Part shown: piece after piece, positions 13,646-22,795 of the stretch
How the letters are laid out: each line of letters starts with the position of its first letter
Position numbering within the stretch: the stretch's first letter is position 1
Source of the DNA: an uncultured Clostridia bacterium
GTDB taxonomy: Bacteria > Bacillota > Clostridia > Christensenellales > CAG-138
Assembly: GCA_934633985.1 (NCBI GenBank)
Contig: CAKTYU010000016.1
Coordinates: 1-32,983, forward strand
Length of the DNA stretch: 32,983 bases
Direction of reading: 5' to 3'
Program-made: the position numbers and the translations under genes
Notes under the pieces: generated by a model
The model's database searches: none
Told to the model about the DNA's origin: nothing
What the model saw: the letters and a program-made list of their open reading frames with translations, nothing else

Positions 13646-14308
13646 TTATAGCATTTCGCCTACGACGCGCGCTACCAGCGTGCGCGGCAATATTACCGGC
13701 ACTCCCATAAGCTCCGCCATCTTCTCCTTGATCGCTATGGTAAAGCCCATGCAATCCAGGACTACGACCTCCGCGCCGTTTTCCTTCAGGTACTGCGCGG
13801 CCTTGTCAGGGGCGTTGCTCTTATCATACGGGTTCAGGGCCGCTACGACGATATTGTCGCTCACCTTTTGCCATCTCTCGTAGTTCTGCTCGGTTTGCTT
13901 GGGGTCAGGGCTGATGATACCCAGCTTCCTGCCGCCGGCAAGTATGGGTACTATGCTGTACAGCAGCTTTTGCGGGTATATGACGGGCACGGATGCTACT
14001 AATTCCTTAGAGAACATCCCCGTGCACAGCAATACTATAAGGGATACGCCGCGGCGGCACAGCTCGTCCGTCCTTTCCTGCAGAAGGGAGATGATCTTGC
14101 TCTCCGCCATTAAAGCCCACGAATCATCCTTGAGCTTTGACACCAGGATCTCGTCGTCGCCGGACGGCGCGAGATCGGCTATCTGCTCTTTGGAAAGCCC
14201 GTCCAAAGCGCCGAGCTGTATGATCTCTGCCCCTTTGAAAAATGCTTCTATCTCCGGGATCAGGTCATTGCGCGGAGATTGGCCTATGGTTAACGCACCG
14301 ATCTTCAT
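13646..14308 (-). CDS. AroM family protein
   Basis: The protein has 220 residues. The N-terminus MKIGALTIGQSPRND is the diagnostic opening of the AroM family. Further motifs are VLLCTGMF near the middle and VVLDCMGF near residue 185, two cysteines in positions like those of Asp/Glu racemases, to which AroM is thought to be related. The family has no established reaction. In other anaerobes it is found beside DUF1177 proteins and racemases, as here (from general knowledge, not a search). The start is behind GGAAAGG. Confidence 0.85.
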   Translation of the reverse strand: MKIGALTIGQSPRNDLIPEIEAFFKGAEIIQLGALDGLSKEQIADLAPSGDDEILVSKLKDDSWALMAESKIISLLQERTDELCRRGVSLIVLLCTGMFSKELVASVPVIYPQKLLYSIVPILAGGRKLGIISPDPKQTEQNYERWQKVSDNIVVAALNPYDKSNAPDKAAQYLKENGAEVVVLDCMGFTIAIKEKMAELMGVPVILPRTLVARVVGEML

Positions 14309-14317
14309 ATCACATTA

Positions 14318-15250
14318 TTACCTTTCCTTTTTTTGCAGGTGGCGCATTGAGCCGTATTTTTGCTCGATAAGCCCGAATTCTTCTTCATCGTAGAATTTGC
14401 AGGCCCCTGCGCCGTATGCCTTTGCTACCTCTATTGCAAACCTTGCGGCATTGTCCAACGACATCATGTTGGTAGCGCCGGTGGCGCAGCCGGGAACTAT
14501 CGTTTCAGAGGTTATAGCCACTCCGACTACCGGCGCGCTGGTGGAGGTACACGGCTGGAGTATGCTGTTGATATGATACAGCCCGTTTCCATAAGGAGTT
14601 ATATCCTGCATGGTTATCGGGAAGGTGCGCGGCAGCTCACCGCTTGCTATTTGCATGATGTCCAGAAGGTCGTCGCTTACGCGCAGTATGTAGCCTTCCT
14701 TTACGGTCGGGGAAATGGCGTAGCCGTTATTGTTTATTAAACGGTTGCCGCGAGTGGTGTCTATTGAGAGGACAGCCTCCATTTCGGGGCAAACCTCCAT
14801 CTCGTTCATCACTGCCATATCGATGGGAGAACCCATGAAGGGCACGGGAATGTGAGGCGCGGTGGGCGCATGGGGGCATACATGGGTGCAGATGTAAACG
14901 TCGCCAGGAAGGAAATCCTTCTTGCTGTTCATATCCAGAATTTTAGCGGCTGCCGCCAAGGCAGTCAAGGCTCCGTCGCCGTCTGATACAAAGCCGATGC
15001 GCTCGGGACGGGCGCCTATGCCGCCGAGACGTCCAATGATGCCCAAGCTGGGGGCATTGCCGCCCTTCAGCCTGCCGTTGCTGCCCGGTATTACGACCTT
15101 TACGAAATCAGTGCTTTTGCCGTCTTTTTCCCGCTTGACTACCTCGACGTTGGTTGCGCCCTTGGATTCCAGATACTCCTTTACCTTTAGGCCGGATGCA
15201 TCGGCGCTGTCCAGGATGTCAAAAACCTCTATCAGTTGCTTTACTATCAT
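14318..15250 (-). CDS. DUF1177 family protein
   Basis: The protein has 310 residues. I recognise the family by the start LKQ/VKQLIEVFDILDSADA and the internal segments THVCPHAPTAPHIPVPFMGS and CTSTSAPVVGVAITSE. Conserved His, Cys and Asp residues in these stretches (residues about 118-130) suggest a metal-dependent enzyme, but no activity is established for the family. It lies 9 nt upstream of the AroM-like gene in the same operon. The start is supported by AAGAGGT. Confidence 0.82.
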   Translation of the reverse strand: MIVKQLIEVFDILDSADASGLKVKEYLESKGATNVEVVKREKDGKSTDFVKVVIPGSNGRLKGGNAPSLGIIGRLGGIGARPERIGFVSDGDGALTALAAAAKILDMNSKKDFLPGDVYICTHVCPHAPTAPHIPVPFMGSPIDMAVMNEMEVCPEMEAVLSIDTTRGNRLINNNGYAISPTVKEGYILRVSDDLLDIMQIASGELPRTFPITMQDITPYGNGLYHINSILQPCTSTSAPVVGVAITSETIVPGCATGATNMMSLDNAARFAIEVAKAYGAGACKFYDEEEFGLIEQKYGSMRHLQKKER

Positions 15251-15274
15251 AGTGTTATACCTCTTTGAAAATCT

Positions 15275-15925
15275 CTATTTGCTAAGGCATTCGTAATATG
15301 CCATGAGTCCTTCCGCCGTTACGGGGTCTATCACAGGTAAGCCGGTCTTTTTTGCCAGGGGCTTTGCCACCCCGGCAGTGCTCATACCGGTACATGCAAG
15401 GGCTATGGCGCCGGCGCCGGCGTCCTTCAGCCGCATGGCCAATTTCTCCACGGCCTTGAACCCCGGTTCCGTCACGAGGTCAAGCGTGGTCTCCACGCCG
15501 TCCGGCTTCCCGAGAATTATAAGGTCATCGCCGAGTATCTCCGGATATGGCTGCGGCGCATAATCGGTTATTCCAAGTATACCCACCTTGGTGCCGAACC
15601 GCCGCGCTATGGCGGCTACGCTGCTGCCGGCCCCTATGACCGGTACGTCTACGATGTTTTTGAGCTCCGGCACTGCAGGATCGTCGGCACAGCTTACTAT
15701 CAATACGTCTATATCCTTAAAAGACTGTGCTACCTCGATGATCTTCGGTATAGCCGCGTTTTTCGACTCTACGCTATGCAGTCCGTCCGGCTGATCCGGT
15801 ATGCATTTCGTCTCCACCGTCATATTGGGAAACATTTCCATTATAAGCCTGCCGTGAATACCGGCAGCCTCGGCGTCCGGAAGTGTGATGACCCGGATAA
15901 GCCCTGCCTTATAACAGCTCTTCAT
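15275..15925 (-). CDS. Asp/Glu/hydantoin racemase family protein
   Basis: The protein has 216 residues. Cofactor-independent racemases of this superfamily use two cysteines; here they are C79 (IVSCADDP) and C178 (ALACTGMS), each in the expected strand-end position of the two pseudo-symmetric halves. It lacks features that would separate aspartate, glutamate, hydantoin or allantoin racemases. The start is ATG at 15925, 8 nt behind GGAGG; a GTG two codons earlier lies too close to that site. It probably converts a D- or L-form intermediate for the neighbouring hydrolases. Confidence 0.85.
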   Translation of the reverse strand: MKSCYKAGLIRVITLPDAEAAGIHGRLIMEMFPNMTVETKCIPDQPDGLHSVESKNAAIPKIIEVAQSFKDIDVLIVSCADDPAVPELKNIVDVPVIGAGSSVAAIARRFGTKVGILGITDYAPQPYPEILGDDLIILGKPDGVETTLDLVTEPGFKAVEKLAMRLKDAGAGAIALACTGMSTAGVAKPLAKKTGLPVIDPVTAEGLMAYYECLSK

Positions 15926-15950
15926 CTTCACGTCCTCCTGCTGACCGCAG

Positions 15951-17201
15951 CTATTTGGCGTTCAAATAATCAACGATGGCGCAAACGTATATCTTTGTTG
16001 CGTTGACAACGTCCTGCACGTCTACTGTTTCATTATAGGCATGTATTCCCTCCAGATTGGCAGGGCCGTACTGGATAGTAGGAATACCCGCATATCTGAA
16101 AATGCGCGCGTCGCTGCTTGCCCACTGATATGTGCGGCTGAGCTTTTCGCCCCATACTTCCTCTACGCCCTGAGCGATGAGGTTTACTATCTCGGCGTTT
16201 TCAGGCGTGCTGTTAGGCTCGGATTTCCACGCAAGGGTGTAAGTAATGCCCTCGAGCCCGACCTCGTGCAGGATCCTAATAAGCCGCTCCTCGACCATAT
16301 CGCAGCTCACGCCGAGAGGCAGGCGGACGTCTATTTCAGCCTCGGCATAATCAGGCACCATATTCACCTTTGTGCCGCCGCTTATCTTGCCGATATTTAC
16401 CGTGCAATGGTTGAGCACCTGCTGCGCGCCATGCGCCTTGATGAGCCTCTTGGCCAGCTCGCGGGACTGCTCCATCACCCTTGCGGTCTCATCGTCCATA
16501 ACGGGAACTATGTCGCGTATGCAGTCTACCTTGTTCAGCACCGCGAGGAGCTTGCATATTGCATTATCTCCTATAAACGGCGCAAGGCTGCCGTGGGCGG
16601 GCGTGCCGTGGGCCATGAGCTTTATGGAGCAGGTGCCCTTCTGGCCGATCTCGCAGTTATAATAGCCTGTCGGCTCTGCGATAAGGCATGCGTCGCCGGT
16701 TACCGTTCCGCTTTCTACCAGCCACTTTGTTCCGCCCTGGCCGAATGCTTCCTCGTCAGGAACAACGGTAAGGAGAACCTCACCGTTTAGATCTATATTA
16801 TTATCGGCCAGCAGCCCCATTGCGAAAAGCAGGCCTGTAAGGCCGCCCTTCATGTCGGAGGTTCCGCGTCCAAGTATTTTCCCATCCTTTATATCGCCGC
16901 AGAAGGGATCGAAGTCCCACTTATCCAAGTTGCCCACAGGCACTACGTCGCAATGCCCGTTGAGTATCAGCACCCTGCCGCCCTTTTTGCCTAAACGCGC
17001 AAGTATATTCTTGGTCTTACCGTCGCCCGAGGCGATCTCATACTCAATGTTATGGGCTTTCAGATAATCGCATATAAACTGTACCATCTCATCCGTGTCT
17101 CCCGGAGGATTCACGCTGGGTATGCGGATTATGTCGCTGCAAAGATTCAGCAGGTCGTCCTTTTTGATTTCAACTAATGAGCGCAATTCATCGTGTGTCA
17201 T
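15951..17201 (-). CDS. M20 family metallopeptidase / deacylase (ArgE/DapE type)
   Basis: The protein has 416 residues. The di-zinc ligands and catalytic residues of the family are visible: H83 in NGHCDVVP, bridging D116 in GTSDMKGG, general base and ligand E150/E151 in PDEEAFG, E176 in AEPTG, and a C-terminal His near 387 in LEGIHAYNE. M20 enzymes remove acyl, carbamoyl or amino-acid groups from amide substrates (ArgE, DapE, N-carbamoyl amidohydrolases, dipeptidases). The exact substrate is unknown. It is the first enzyme gene after the transporter genes, separated from them by a long inverted repeat. The ribosome binding site is GAGGAG. Confidence 0.9.
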   Translation of the reverse strand: MTHDELRSLVEIKKDDLLNLCSDIIRIPSVNPPGDTDEMVQFICDYLKAHNIEYEIASGDGKTKNILARLGKKGGRVLILNGHCDVVPVGNLDKWDFDPFCGDIKDGKILGRGTSDMKGGLTGLLFAMGLLADNNIDLNGEVLLTVVPDEEAFGQGGTKWLVESGTVTGDACLIAEPTGYYNCEIGQKGTCSIKLMAHGTPAHGSLAPFIGDNAICKLLAVLNKVDCIRDIVPVMDDETARVMEQSRELAKRLIKAHGAQQVLNHCTVNIGKISGGTKVNMVPDYAEAEIDVRLPLGVSCDMVEERLIRILHEVGLEGITYTLAWKSEPNSTPENAEIVNLIAQGVEEVWGEKLSRTYQWASSDARIFRYAGIPTIQYGPANLEGIHAYNETVDVQDVVNATKIYVCAIVDYLNAK

Positions 17202-17228
17202 ATATAAATCTCCTCTCTTTTTATTATG

Positions 17229-17283
17229 TGCAGATAGGCGGTAAAACCCATTGATAGTTAATATGGTAATACGCCTATCTGCA
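17229..17283 (-). promoter_or_regulatory. Long inverted repeat between transporter and enzyme genes
   Basis: TGCAGATAGGCG (17229-17240) and CGCCTATCTGCA (17272-17283) are perfect 12-nt complements around a 31-nt loop. No T-run follows on the minus strand, so a stabiliser, processing site or operator is more likely than a terminator. Confidence 0.55.
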
Positions 17284-17339
17284 TCTCGTTACAGTATTTT
17301 TTATAGTCGCGCCAAATGATGAGGAATACTTAAAAGCAG

Positions 17340-18116
17340 CTATGCCTTTGCCGAAGCCTTTTTCTTCTTGTTAGTGCGCCATCCGAACAAACCGGGGAAT
17401 GCCTTTATGATAGCGCCGAAGATCACGAATTGGAAAATCGAGTAGACCACCGAATACCAACCCAGTGTGATAGGCCAAGTGGGATAGAAGTCATACAGCT
17501 TGAGTATGAAGGCGTTGCCTGCCACGCACAGGGGCTGCTCTACGAAGAACCCGAGCAGGAATGTCAGCACGCCAAATACTACCCAGCGCTTCTTCTCGTT
17601 GTCTATCTTTATTATCTGCTTCCAAACAAAGTACCAATAAATACCCTTGATCGGCTGCACCAGAAGGTCTACGGCAGGCGTTCCGGAAGGGATACCGCGT
17701 GCAATACCGACTATGATTCCCACAACGGGGCCGCCGCACATACCCGCCAGGCAGGGCATAAGAGCTCCGGGGTCCATGACGAGGGGGGGGACCATAGGTA
17801 TAGCGATGCCCAGTGCGCGGAATGCGAATGCAGCGCCGCCGAAAGCCGCGGCCAGGCCGATCTGGTTTGAAGTGAGCAGAGGCTTCTTTTGTGTAAGATC
17901 CGCGTCGCTTTCAACCTTCTTGTCATCGTCGCCGTGCTTCTTTGCCCAGAGGAAATACCAAATCAGCAGTCCGACTATGATTGCAAGGGCAACATAATTC
18001 CACGGATACATATCCGCGAGAAGCTTGGCGCCTTTCTGATAGAACACTCGGAAAGCCACGAACGCAGCGATCATGACTGCCAGTCCAATAATACCGATTT
18101 TTTGCTTTTTGTTCAT
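17340..18116 (-). CDS. ECF transporter S-component-like membrane protein
   Basis: The protein has 258 residues and about six to seven membrane helices. The segments MVPPLVMDPGALMPCLAGM and GGPVVGIIVGIARGIPSGTP resemble the ligand-side loops of energy-coupling factor substrate-binding subunits. It follows EcfT and a fused ECF ATPase on the same strand, so it most likely supplies substrate specificity for a dedicated ECF transporter. The usual N-terminal AxxxA docking motif was not clearly found. I chose ATG at 18116 because of the strong GGAAAGGAG site. A longer in-frame start at 18176 lacks support. The substrate is unknown. Confidence 0.75.
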   Translation of the reverse strand: MNKKQKIGIIGLAVMIAAFVAFRVFYQKGAKLLADMYPWNYVALAIIVGLLIWYFLWAKKHGDDDKKVESDADLTQKKPLLTSNQIGLAAAFGGAAFAFRALGIAIPMVPPLVMDPGALMPCLAGMCGGPVVGIIVGIARGIPSGTPAVDLLVQPIKGIYWYFVWKQIIKIDNEKKRWVVFGVLTFLLGFFVEQPLCVAGNAFILKLYDFYPTWPITLGWYSVVYSIFQFVIFGAIIKAFPGLFGWRTNKKKKASAKA

Positions 18117-18221
18117 TTTGAGCTCCTTTCCATCTTTTAGCTTTTTATATTCCTCATATATTTGCGCTTTTGCCAACTGCCGATCCGGAAAATGTGGCCG
18201 GCCGCCTGCTTAGGGGCGGCA

Positions 18222-19043
18222 TCACTTGCCGAACAAGCTGAGAATAAAGGTAACGCCGAACCATCCGCGGGAGTGCTTCAAATACAATATTGCTATCGTG
18301 AGCAATATTGACAGCGTGATGATCACATAGTCTCTGGTCCTGAGCTTTATGGTCTTTCTGTATGTCCTCTTCTCCGGGTTATATGTAAAACCGCGCGCTT
18401 CTATAGTCCTCGCGATCTCACGGCCCTTAAGTATCGAGATGAAAAGGCCGGGGACTATGACCGGAATGTAGGCTTTTATCTTCTTAAAGGGATTCTTGCT
18501 CTCAAAGCTGGCGCCTCTGGATTTCTGAGCCTCTATTACGTGCCCGATCTCGTTCTTGAGCACCGGTATGTATGAGAAGGCTATGCCTATTGCTATGGAG
18601 GCCTCCGGAGGGAGCTTGGCCTTGTTCATGGTAAGCACTATATCGCCTGTCGGCGTTGCGCTCGTTATAAGGTCTGCGATCCAAATGAAGAAGATAAACC
18701 TTATGGCGCTTGCAAAACCGCTGGAAATGGTAGCGACCGTTACCGGGCACTTATTTCCGGGGAAGAGGTAAGCGAACACCCGCTCTCCCTCCAGCGGCTT
18801 GGCAAAGGGGAAATTCAATATAAAGAACAGGAAAAACGCCAGTACCAGGGGCTTTGTAATGCCCCAAACCTGCTTGGCGGTATATCCGCTGGTCCTGTAG
18901 AGAACATAGACCAAGGCCATCATCACCATGGTAACTATGGGATCCATAATAGCGCAGCCCAATATTATCAGCACCAACAGCAGCAACATCTTAGTGCGCG
19001 GATCCAGACTATACAAGAATGATTCCTTAATTTTCGTATTCAC
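18222..19043 (-). CDS. ecfT: ECF transporter transmembrane subunit (EcfT/CbiQ family)
   Basis: The protein has 273 residues. The N-terminus SFLYSLDPRTKMLLLL is typical of the family. Four to five helices follow, and two coupling-helix motifs end in Ala-Arg-Gly or close to it: AQKSRGAS (about residues 173-180) and IEARGFTY (about 216-223), which contact the ATPase grooves. It begins with GTG behind GGAGG and lies 3 nt after the ATPase gene. Confidence 0.92.
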   Translation of the reverse strand: MNTKIKESFLYSLDPRTKMLLLLVLIILGCAIMDPIVTMVMMALVYVLYRTSGYTAKQVWGITKPLVLAFFLFFILNFPFAKPLEGERVFAYLFPGNKCPVTVATISSGFASAIRFIFFIWIADLITSATPTGDIVLTMNKAKLPPEASIAIGIAFSYIPVLKNEIGHVIEAQKSRGASFESKNPFKKIKAYIPVIVPGLFISILKGREIARTIEARGFTYNPEKRTYRKTIKLRTRDYVIITLSILLTIAILYLKHSRGWFGVTFILSLFGK

Positions 19044-19046
19044 GAG

Positions 19047-20795
19047 CTATTCCTCCCCTTTCAGCTTGATAACTTCTAACAGCCTGTACGCTTCGTCCAC
19101 ATCCATAACGGTGGGATCGGTGATCCCGGCATGCTGCAGCAGGCGGGTGATCTGAGGCGCCTCCACGTTGGATGAATTCAGCAGCTCCTCCTTGGCGAAA
19201 ACCTCCCTCGGCGTACCGTCGGCTATGATATTTCCCTGGTGCGTCACCACTATCCTGTCAGAATACTCCGCCGCGATGCTCATGTCATGGGTGATAACTA
19301 CTATGGTCTTATTCAACTCCCTGTTGAGCTTTACCATCATATCCATCATGGCGCGGCTCTGAAGCGGATCCTGTCCGGTAGTGGGCTCGTCTACTATAAG
19401 CACGTCAGGCTTGGTGCAGAGTATCGACGCCACCGCAATCGCCTGGCGCTGGCCCTTGCTGAGGTTGTAGGGGTTTTCATCCAATATATCCGTGAGATCC
19501 AGCATTTCGGATATCTCCGCGACGGTCTTTTCGATCTCATCGTCGTCCCATTGCAGGTTTCGGGGGCCATAGCAAAGCTCGTCCTTGACGATCGAAGAGA
19601 ATATCTGGTGGTCGGGATTTTGGAAGCAGTAGCCTACCGTTTGCGATATTTCGGCAACAGTGGCATTTTTTGCGCTCTTGCCCTTTATTATCACATCTCC
19701 GCCGGTGGGCCTGTGCAGGCCGTTGAAGCATTTGACCAGCGTAGTCTTGCCGGAGCCGTTGCAGCCGACTATTGAAAGGAATTCTCCCTTGTGTACGGCG
19801 AGGTTGACGCCGTGCAGTATCTCACGCTCGGGGACGTAAGCAAAGTGCAGGTCCTTAGCCTCTATGATGGGCTCGTCAAACTTGCGGGCCTTCTTGAAGG
19901 TCTGTCCCACCGCCTGCATTTCCTTAAGGGGAAGCTGGCTCGGCAGTATTGCCTTCAGCTCGTTTTCAGCTTCAGTCAAATTAGTGGTCTGCGGCAGCTT
20001 TGTGCCCCGCTTTTCGTTAAGCTGCAGGAAAAGCTGGTTGCACTGAGGGACGAGGATACCCATATCCTTCAGCTCCTCATAGTGGGCGATGACCTCCTGC
20101 GGCGTGCCGTCGTAGGCGATAGAACCGTTATTCATAACGATTATCCTATCTACCATGTCTATGACCTTTTCGATCTTATGCTCTACTATGATAACGGTCT
20201 TTTTCTTTTCGGCCGCCAGCTTGCGCATGAGCCGGAACACCAGATCGCTGCCCAAGGGGTCCAAGTTGGAGGTGGGCTCATCCAATACATAAACCTCGGG
20301 CTCCATGGCTAAAACGGAAGCGTATGCGACGGACTGCTGCTGCCCGCCCGAAAGCGCCTGCGGCGAACGGTCAAGATACTCCTCCATGTGGACGTATCCC
20401 ACATACTCATCTATGAGCTCCTCGATTTTCTTCACCGGAACGCCCTTGTTTTCAGGCCCGAAGGCGACCTCGTCGGCCACGGTGGGGTTTATAAGCTGGC
20501 CGCTGGGATCCTGGAAAAGCATTCCCGCCTTAAATGCCATCTTGCCGATGCTGTACTTGGATATGTTTTCGCCCCTAAAGCATATCTCGCCGCTCAGCTC
20601 GCCCTCGTAAGCCTCGGGCACTATGCGGTTCAAGGTAGAACAGAGCGTGGTCTTTCCTGCACCCGAAGGGCCGGTAACAAGAATAATCTCACCTTCTTTG
20701 ATCGTCAGGTTGATATTCTTGATCGCCGGGGTCTCTGTGCCCGGATAAGAATACGTCACGTCCTTAAAGCTAATAACATTCTCTTTTTCTGCCAC
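19047..20795 (-). CDS. ECF transporter ATPase, two ABC domains fused
   Basis: The protein has 582 residues, a fusion of EcfA1-like and EcfA2-like domains in one chain. Domain 1 has Walker A GPSGAGKTT at 42-50, signature LSGGQQQ near 143 and Walker B VYVLDEPTSNLDP. Domain 2 has Walker A GCNGSGKTTL near 343, signature LSKGQRQ and Walker B VLIVDEPTTGQDP. Both domains are complete, so two active ATP sites are expected. It begins with GTG behind GAGGAGG. It is the first gene of the operon, divergent from the PucR-like regulator. Such single-chain ATPases are found with dedicated (group I) ECF transporters. Confidence 0.93.
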   Translation of the reverse strand: MAEKENVISFKDVTYSYPGTETPAIKNINLTIKEGEIILVTGPSGAGKTTLCSTLNRIVPEAYEGELSGEICFRGENISKYSIGKMAFKAGMLFQDPSGQLINPTVADEVAFGPENKGVPVKKIEELIDEYVGYVHMEEYLDRSPQALSGGQQQSVAYASVLAMEPEVYVLDEPTSNLDPLGSDLVFRLMRKLAAEKKKTVIIVEHKIEKVIDMVDRIIVMNNGSIAYDGTPQEVIAHYEELKDMGILVPQCNQLFLQLNEKRGTKLPQTTNLTEAENELKAILPSQLPLKEMQAVGQTFKKARKFDEPIIEAKDLHFAYVPEREILHGVNLAVHKGEFLSIVGCNGSGKTTLVKCFNGLHRPTGGDVIIKGKSAKNATVAEISQTVGYCFQNPDHQIFSSIVKDELCYGPRNLQWDDDEIEKTVAEISEMLDLTDILDENPYNLSKGQRQAIAVASILCTKPDVLIVDEPTTGQDPLQSRAMMDMMVKLNRELNKTIVVITHDMSIAAEYSDRIVVTHQGNIIADGTPREVFAKEELLNSSNVEAPQITRLLQHAGITDPTVMDVDEAYRLLEVIKLKGEE

Positions 20796-21043
20796 TTTGC
20801 TGACCTCCTCTTAAAATACGTCAAAAACCATGCCTAAATATGAAAAGCTACTCCTTAAAACAAGTACAATTATCACATTATTTTGCACTATTTTCTATAT
20901 GCACCCTGCACAATTATTGTCGATGATTGTGGTATATAATGACCACTAAATTGTTGATTTTTTGTTTTTTGATACATGTTGTACCATTGCGTCATTGATG
21001 ATATAGTAATAGCACGATACTATTTGTACAAGGTGGGGAGGAT
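20796..21043. promoter_or_regulatory. Divergent control region between the ECF operon and the PucR gene
   Basis: This 248-nt AT-rich spacer carries repeated words: ACAATTAT at two places, a perfect 11-nt palindrome ACAATTATTGT near 20910-20920, three TGCAC words between 20884 and 20910, and TACATG/GTAC-type elements near 20973. These are candidate operator sites for the PucR-like regulator. The minus-strand promoter is not obvious. Confidence 0.5.
20995..21023 (+). promoter_or_regulatory. Candidate promoter of the PucR-like gene
   Basis: TTGATG, 17 nt, TACTAT, ending 20 nt before the start codon, so the leader would be short. Confidence 0.5.
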
Positions 21044-22630
21044 ATGCCGTTTTCGATTGAAAATATGCTGCAGCTACGTGAGTTTAAAGACTGCACCGTT
21101 ATTGCAGGTCACAAGGGTATAAACAGGGTTATACAATGCGTTGACACGATGGAGGTGCCGGATATTACCCCGTGGCTGCAATGCGGGGAATTATTGATCA
21201 CCACCGGCTATTCCCTGGAGGGCCACCTGGAAAGGCTTATCCCTCTGCTTGACGCCATGTACAATAACGATTCCGCCGGCCTGATGATAAAAACCCGCAT
21301 TATTGGGCCCATACCTCAAATGATCATCGACTTTGCCGATTCCAAGGGCATACCTCTTATCGTAATACCCGATGACACGCCGTTCATCCCCATGGTAAAT
21401 ACGATAATAAATTGTATTTCAGATGAGCTGAACCATTCCTTCACGCGCTTTTTTTCCATGTCCAAGGACATTAAGATGATACAGGGGACCCCTTCGTTCT
21501 TGAACGACCTGGCGGATATCATCTATACCTACTTTCAGTTCCCAACCATAATAACCGATTATCTGCTTGACGTATGCGCCTCCTGTCCCGGGTGCATTCA
21601 ACTGCCTGCGTTTATAACCAATGATAAATTGATTCACCGCATGAGGTCTACCGAAAGGTCCTCGCTGTTTATTTCAGATACCTCGGAGGACGCTCACTTC
21701 CTCATCCAGCAAATAAGGATAGATAAGCTCATAGCCGGATATATCATACTAATCATACCGGCCGATCAGCATTACATCAAAAACGATGGCGACGCCATGA
21801 TCCTTAATTATGCCGCGAACATTATTTCCGCAAACTTTAAGCAGGAAAACTTCCTCAACGCGCAGGTACAGAGGAAAAACCTTTCCCTCTATTCAAACCT
21901 TGTAGGCAATCTTAACGGGGTCGATGTTCAGGAGAGCATGAAGGAAGCCCCGTGGCCGCTGCCGCCGTTTTTACTCATCACCGTAGAGACGGAATTTGAC
22001 GAACAATTTAATATGTCCGATACCCTTCTTATGCAGCTTATGTACTCCATACGCACGCTCTTTAAAAAATACGGAATAAGCAACATGACAGTGCCCTGGA
22101 ACAACACCATACGCTGCGTCGTCCCCTTCAACAGCCAGGCTGTCAACCGCAGTATTTTATCCACGATAAAGGACAGGGTCAGCAGCCTGTTTGACGGGCG
22201 CATACGCATGACGGTATCGGGCAGGCTCGATGGCTACGACCAGATAAAATCGGCTCATTTTGAGGCATACGACCTGCTTTCCATAAGCCGGAACATGAAT
22301 CTTTCCATAGCGTTTGCCGACGACCTGCTCTATGAGATCGCAATGCTGCAGACGCTCCGCAACAGCCACATGCGGACATTTGCTTTTAAGCTGCTGGGCA
22401 CTCTGGAGGATTACGACGCGCAGCATGGCTCTGAGCTTATCCACACGCTGCAAGTCCTGATAGAGAATCGGGGCATACAGACAAAAACGGCCAACGACCT
22501 TTTCCTCCACCGCAATACCTTATTATATCGGATGCGGAAAATAGAATCCCTTACCGGCCTGGATCTTTCGGACAGCGGCGATCTGCACAAAGCATACATG
22601 GCGCTTTATGTGCACAATTTCGCACAATAG
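21044..22630 (+). CDS. PucR family transcriptional regulator
   Basis: The protein has 528 residues. An N-terminal PucR sensor domain spans about 1-125 (VDTMEVPDITPWLQCGELLITTGY is typical). A central GGDEF-like (CdaR) segment lies around 280-420. The C-terminal helix-turn-helix at about 465-525 contains the family signature TANDLFLHRNTLLYRMRKIE. PucR proteins sense purine-, hydantoin- or sugar-acid-type compounds and usually act next to the pathway they control. It is divergent from the ECF-peptidase operon, so it very likely regulates that operon and senses its substrate. The ribosome binding site is GGGGAGGA. Confidence 0.9.
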   Translation: MPFSIENMLQLREFKDCTVIAGHKGINRVIQCVDTMEVPDITPWLQCGELLITTGYSLEGHLERLIPLLDAMYNNDSAGLMIKTRIIGPIPQMIIDFADSKGIPLIVIPDDTPFIPMVNTIINCISDELNHSFTRFFSMSKDIKMIQGTPSFLNDLADIIYTYFQFPTIITDYLLDVCASCPGCIQLPAFITNDKLIHRMRSTERSSLFISDTSEDAHFLIQQIRIDKLIAGYIILIIPADQHYIKNDGDAMILNYAANIISANFKQENFLNAQVQRKNLSLYSNLVGNLNGVDVQESMKEAPWPLPPFLLITVETEFDEQFNMSDTLLMQLMYSIRTLFKKYGISNMTVPWNNTIRCVVPFNSQAVNRSILSTIKDRVSSLFDGRIRMTVSGRLDGYDQIKSAHFEAYDLLSISRNMNLSIAFADDLLYEIAMLQTLRNSHMRTFAFKLLGTLEDYDAQHGSELIHTLQVLIENRGIQTKTANDLFLHRNTLLYRMRKIESLTGLDLSDSGDLHKAYMALYVHNFAQ

Positions 22631-22699
22631 CAGCCGGCGGAGCTAACTGCGCCGCGGGCGGGCATGAAACGGGCGCGGCAAATTTTTGCAATAATAAAC

Positions 22700-22730
22700 A
22701 TCCCGCGGCAAAGCCGCGGGATTTGATTTT
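22700..22730 (+). terminator. Terminator of the PucR-like gene
   Basis: ATCCCGCGGC-AAA-GCCGCGGGAT is followed by TTGATTTT. Confidence 0.8.
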
Positions 22731-22734
22731 GACG

Positions 22735-22763
22735 TTGATTTATGGGCGGCCTTGTGATAGATT
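22735..22763 (+). promoter_or_regulatory. Candidate promoter of the DMT permease gene
   Basis: TTGATT, 17 nt, TAGATT. It implies the start codon at 22796 rather than the ATG at 22742, which would lie inside the promoter. Confidence 0.5.
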
Positions 22764-22795
22764 ATCCGTTATATGAAGCGAAAAGGCAGAGAAGC

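Noticed and set aside
20796..21043. Riboswitch upstream of the ECF operon
   Set aside because: No vitamin-type aptamer pattern was recognised, and the regulator gene next to it offers a simpler explanation.
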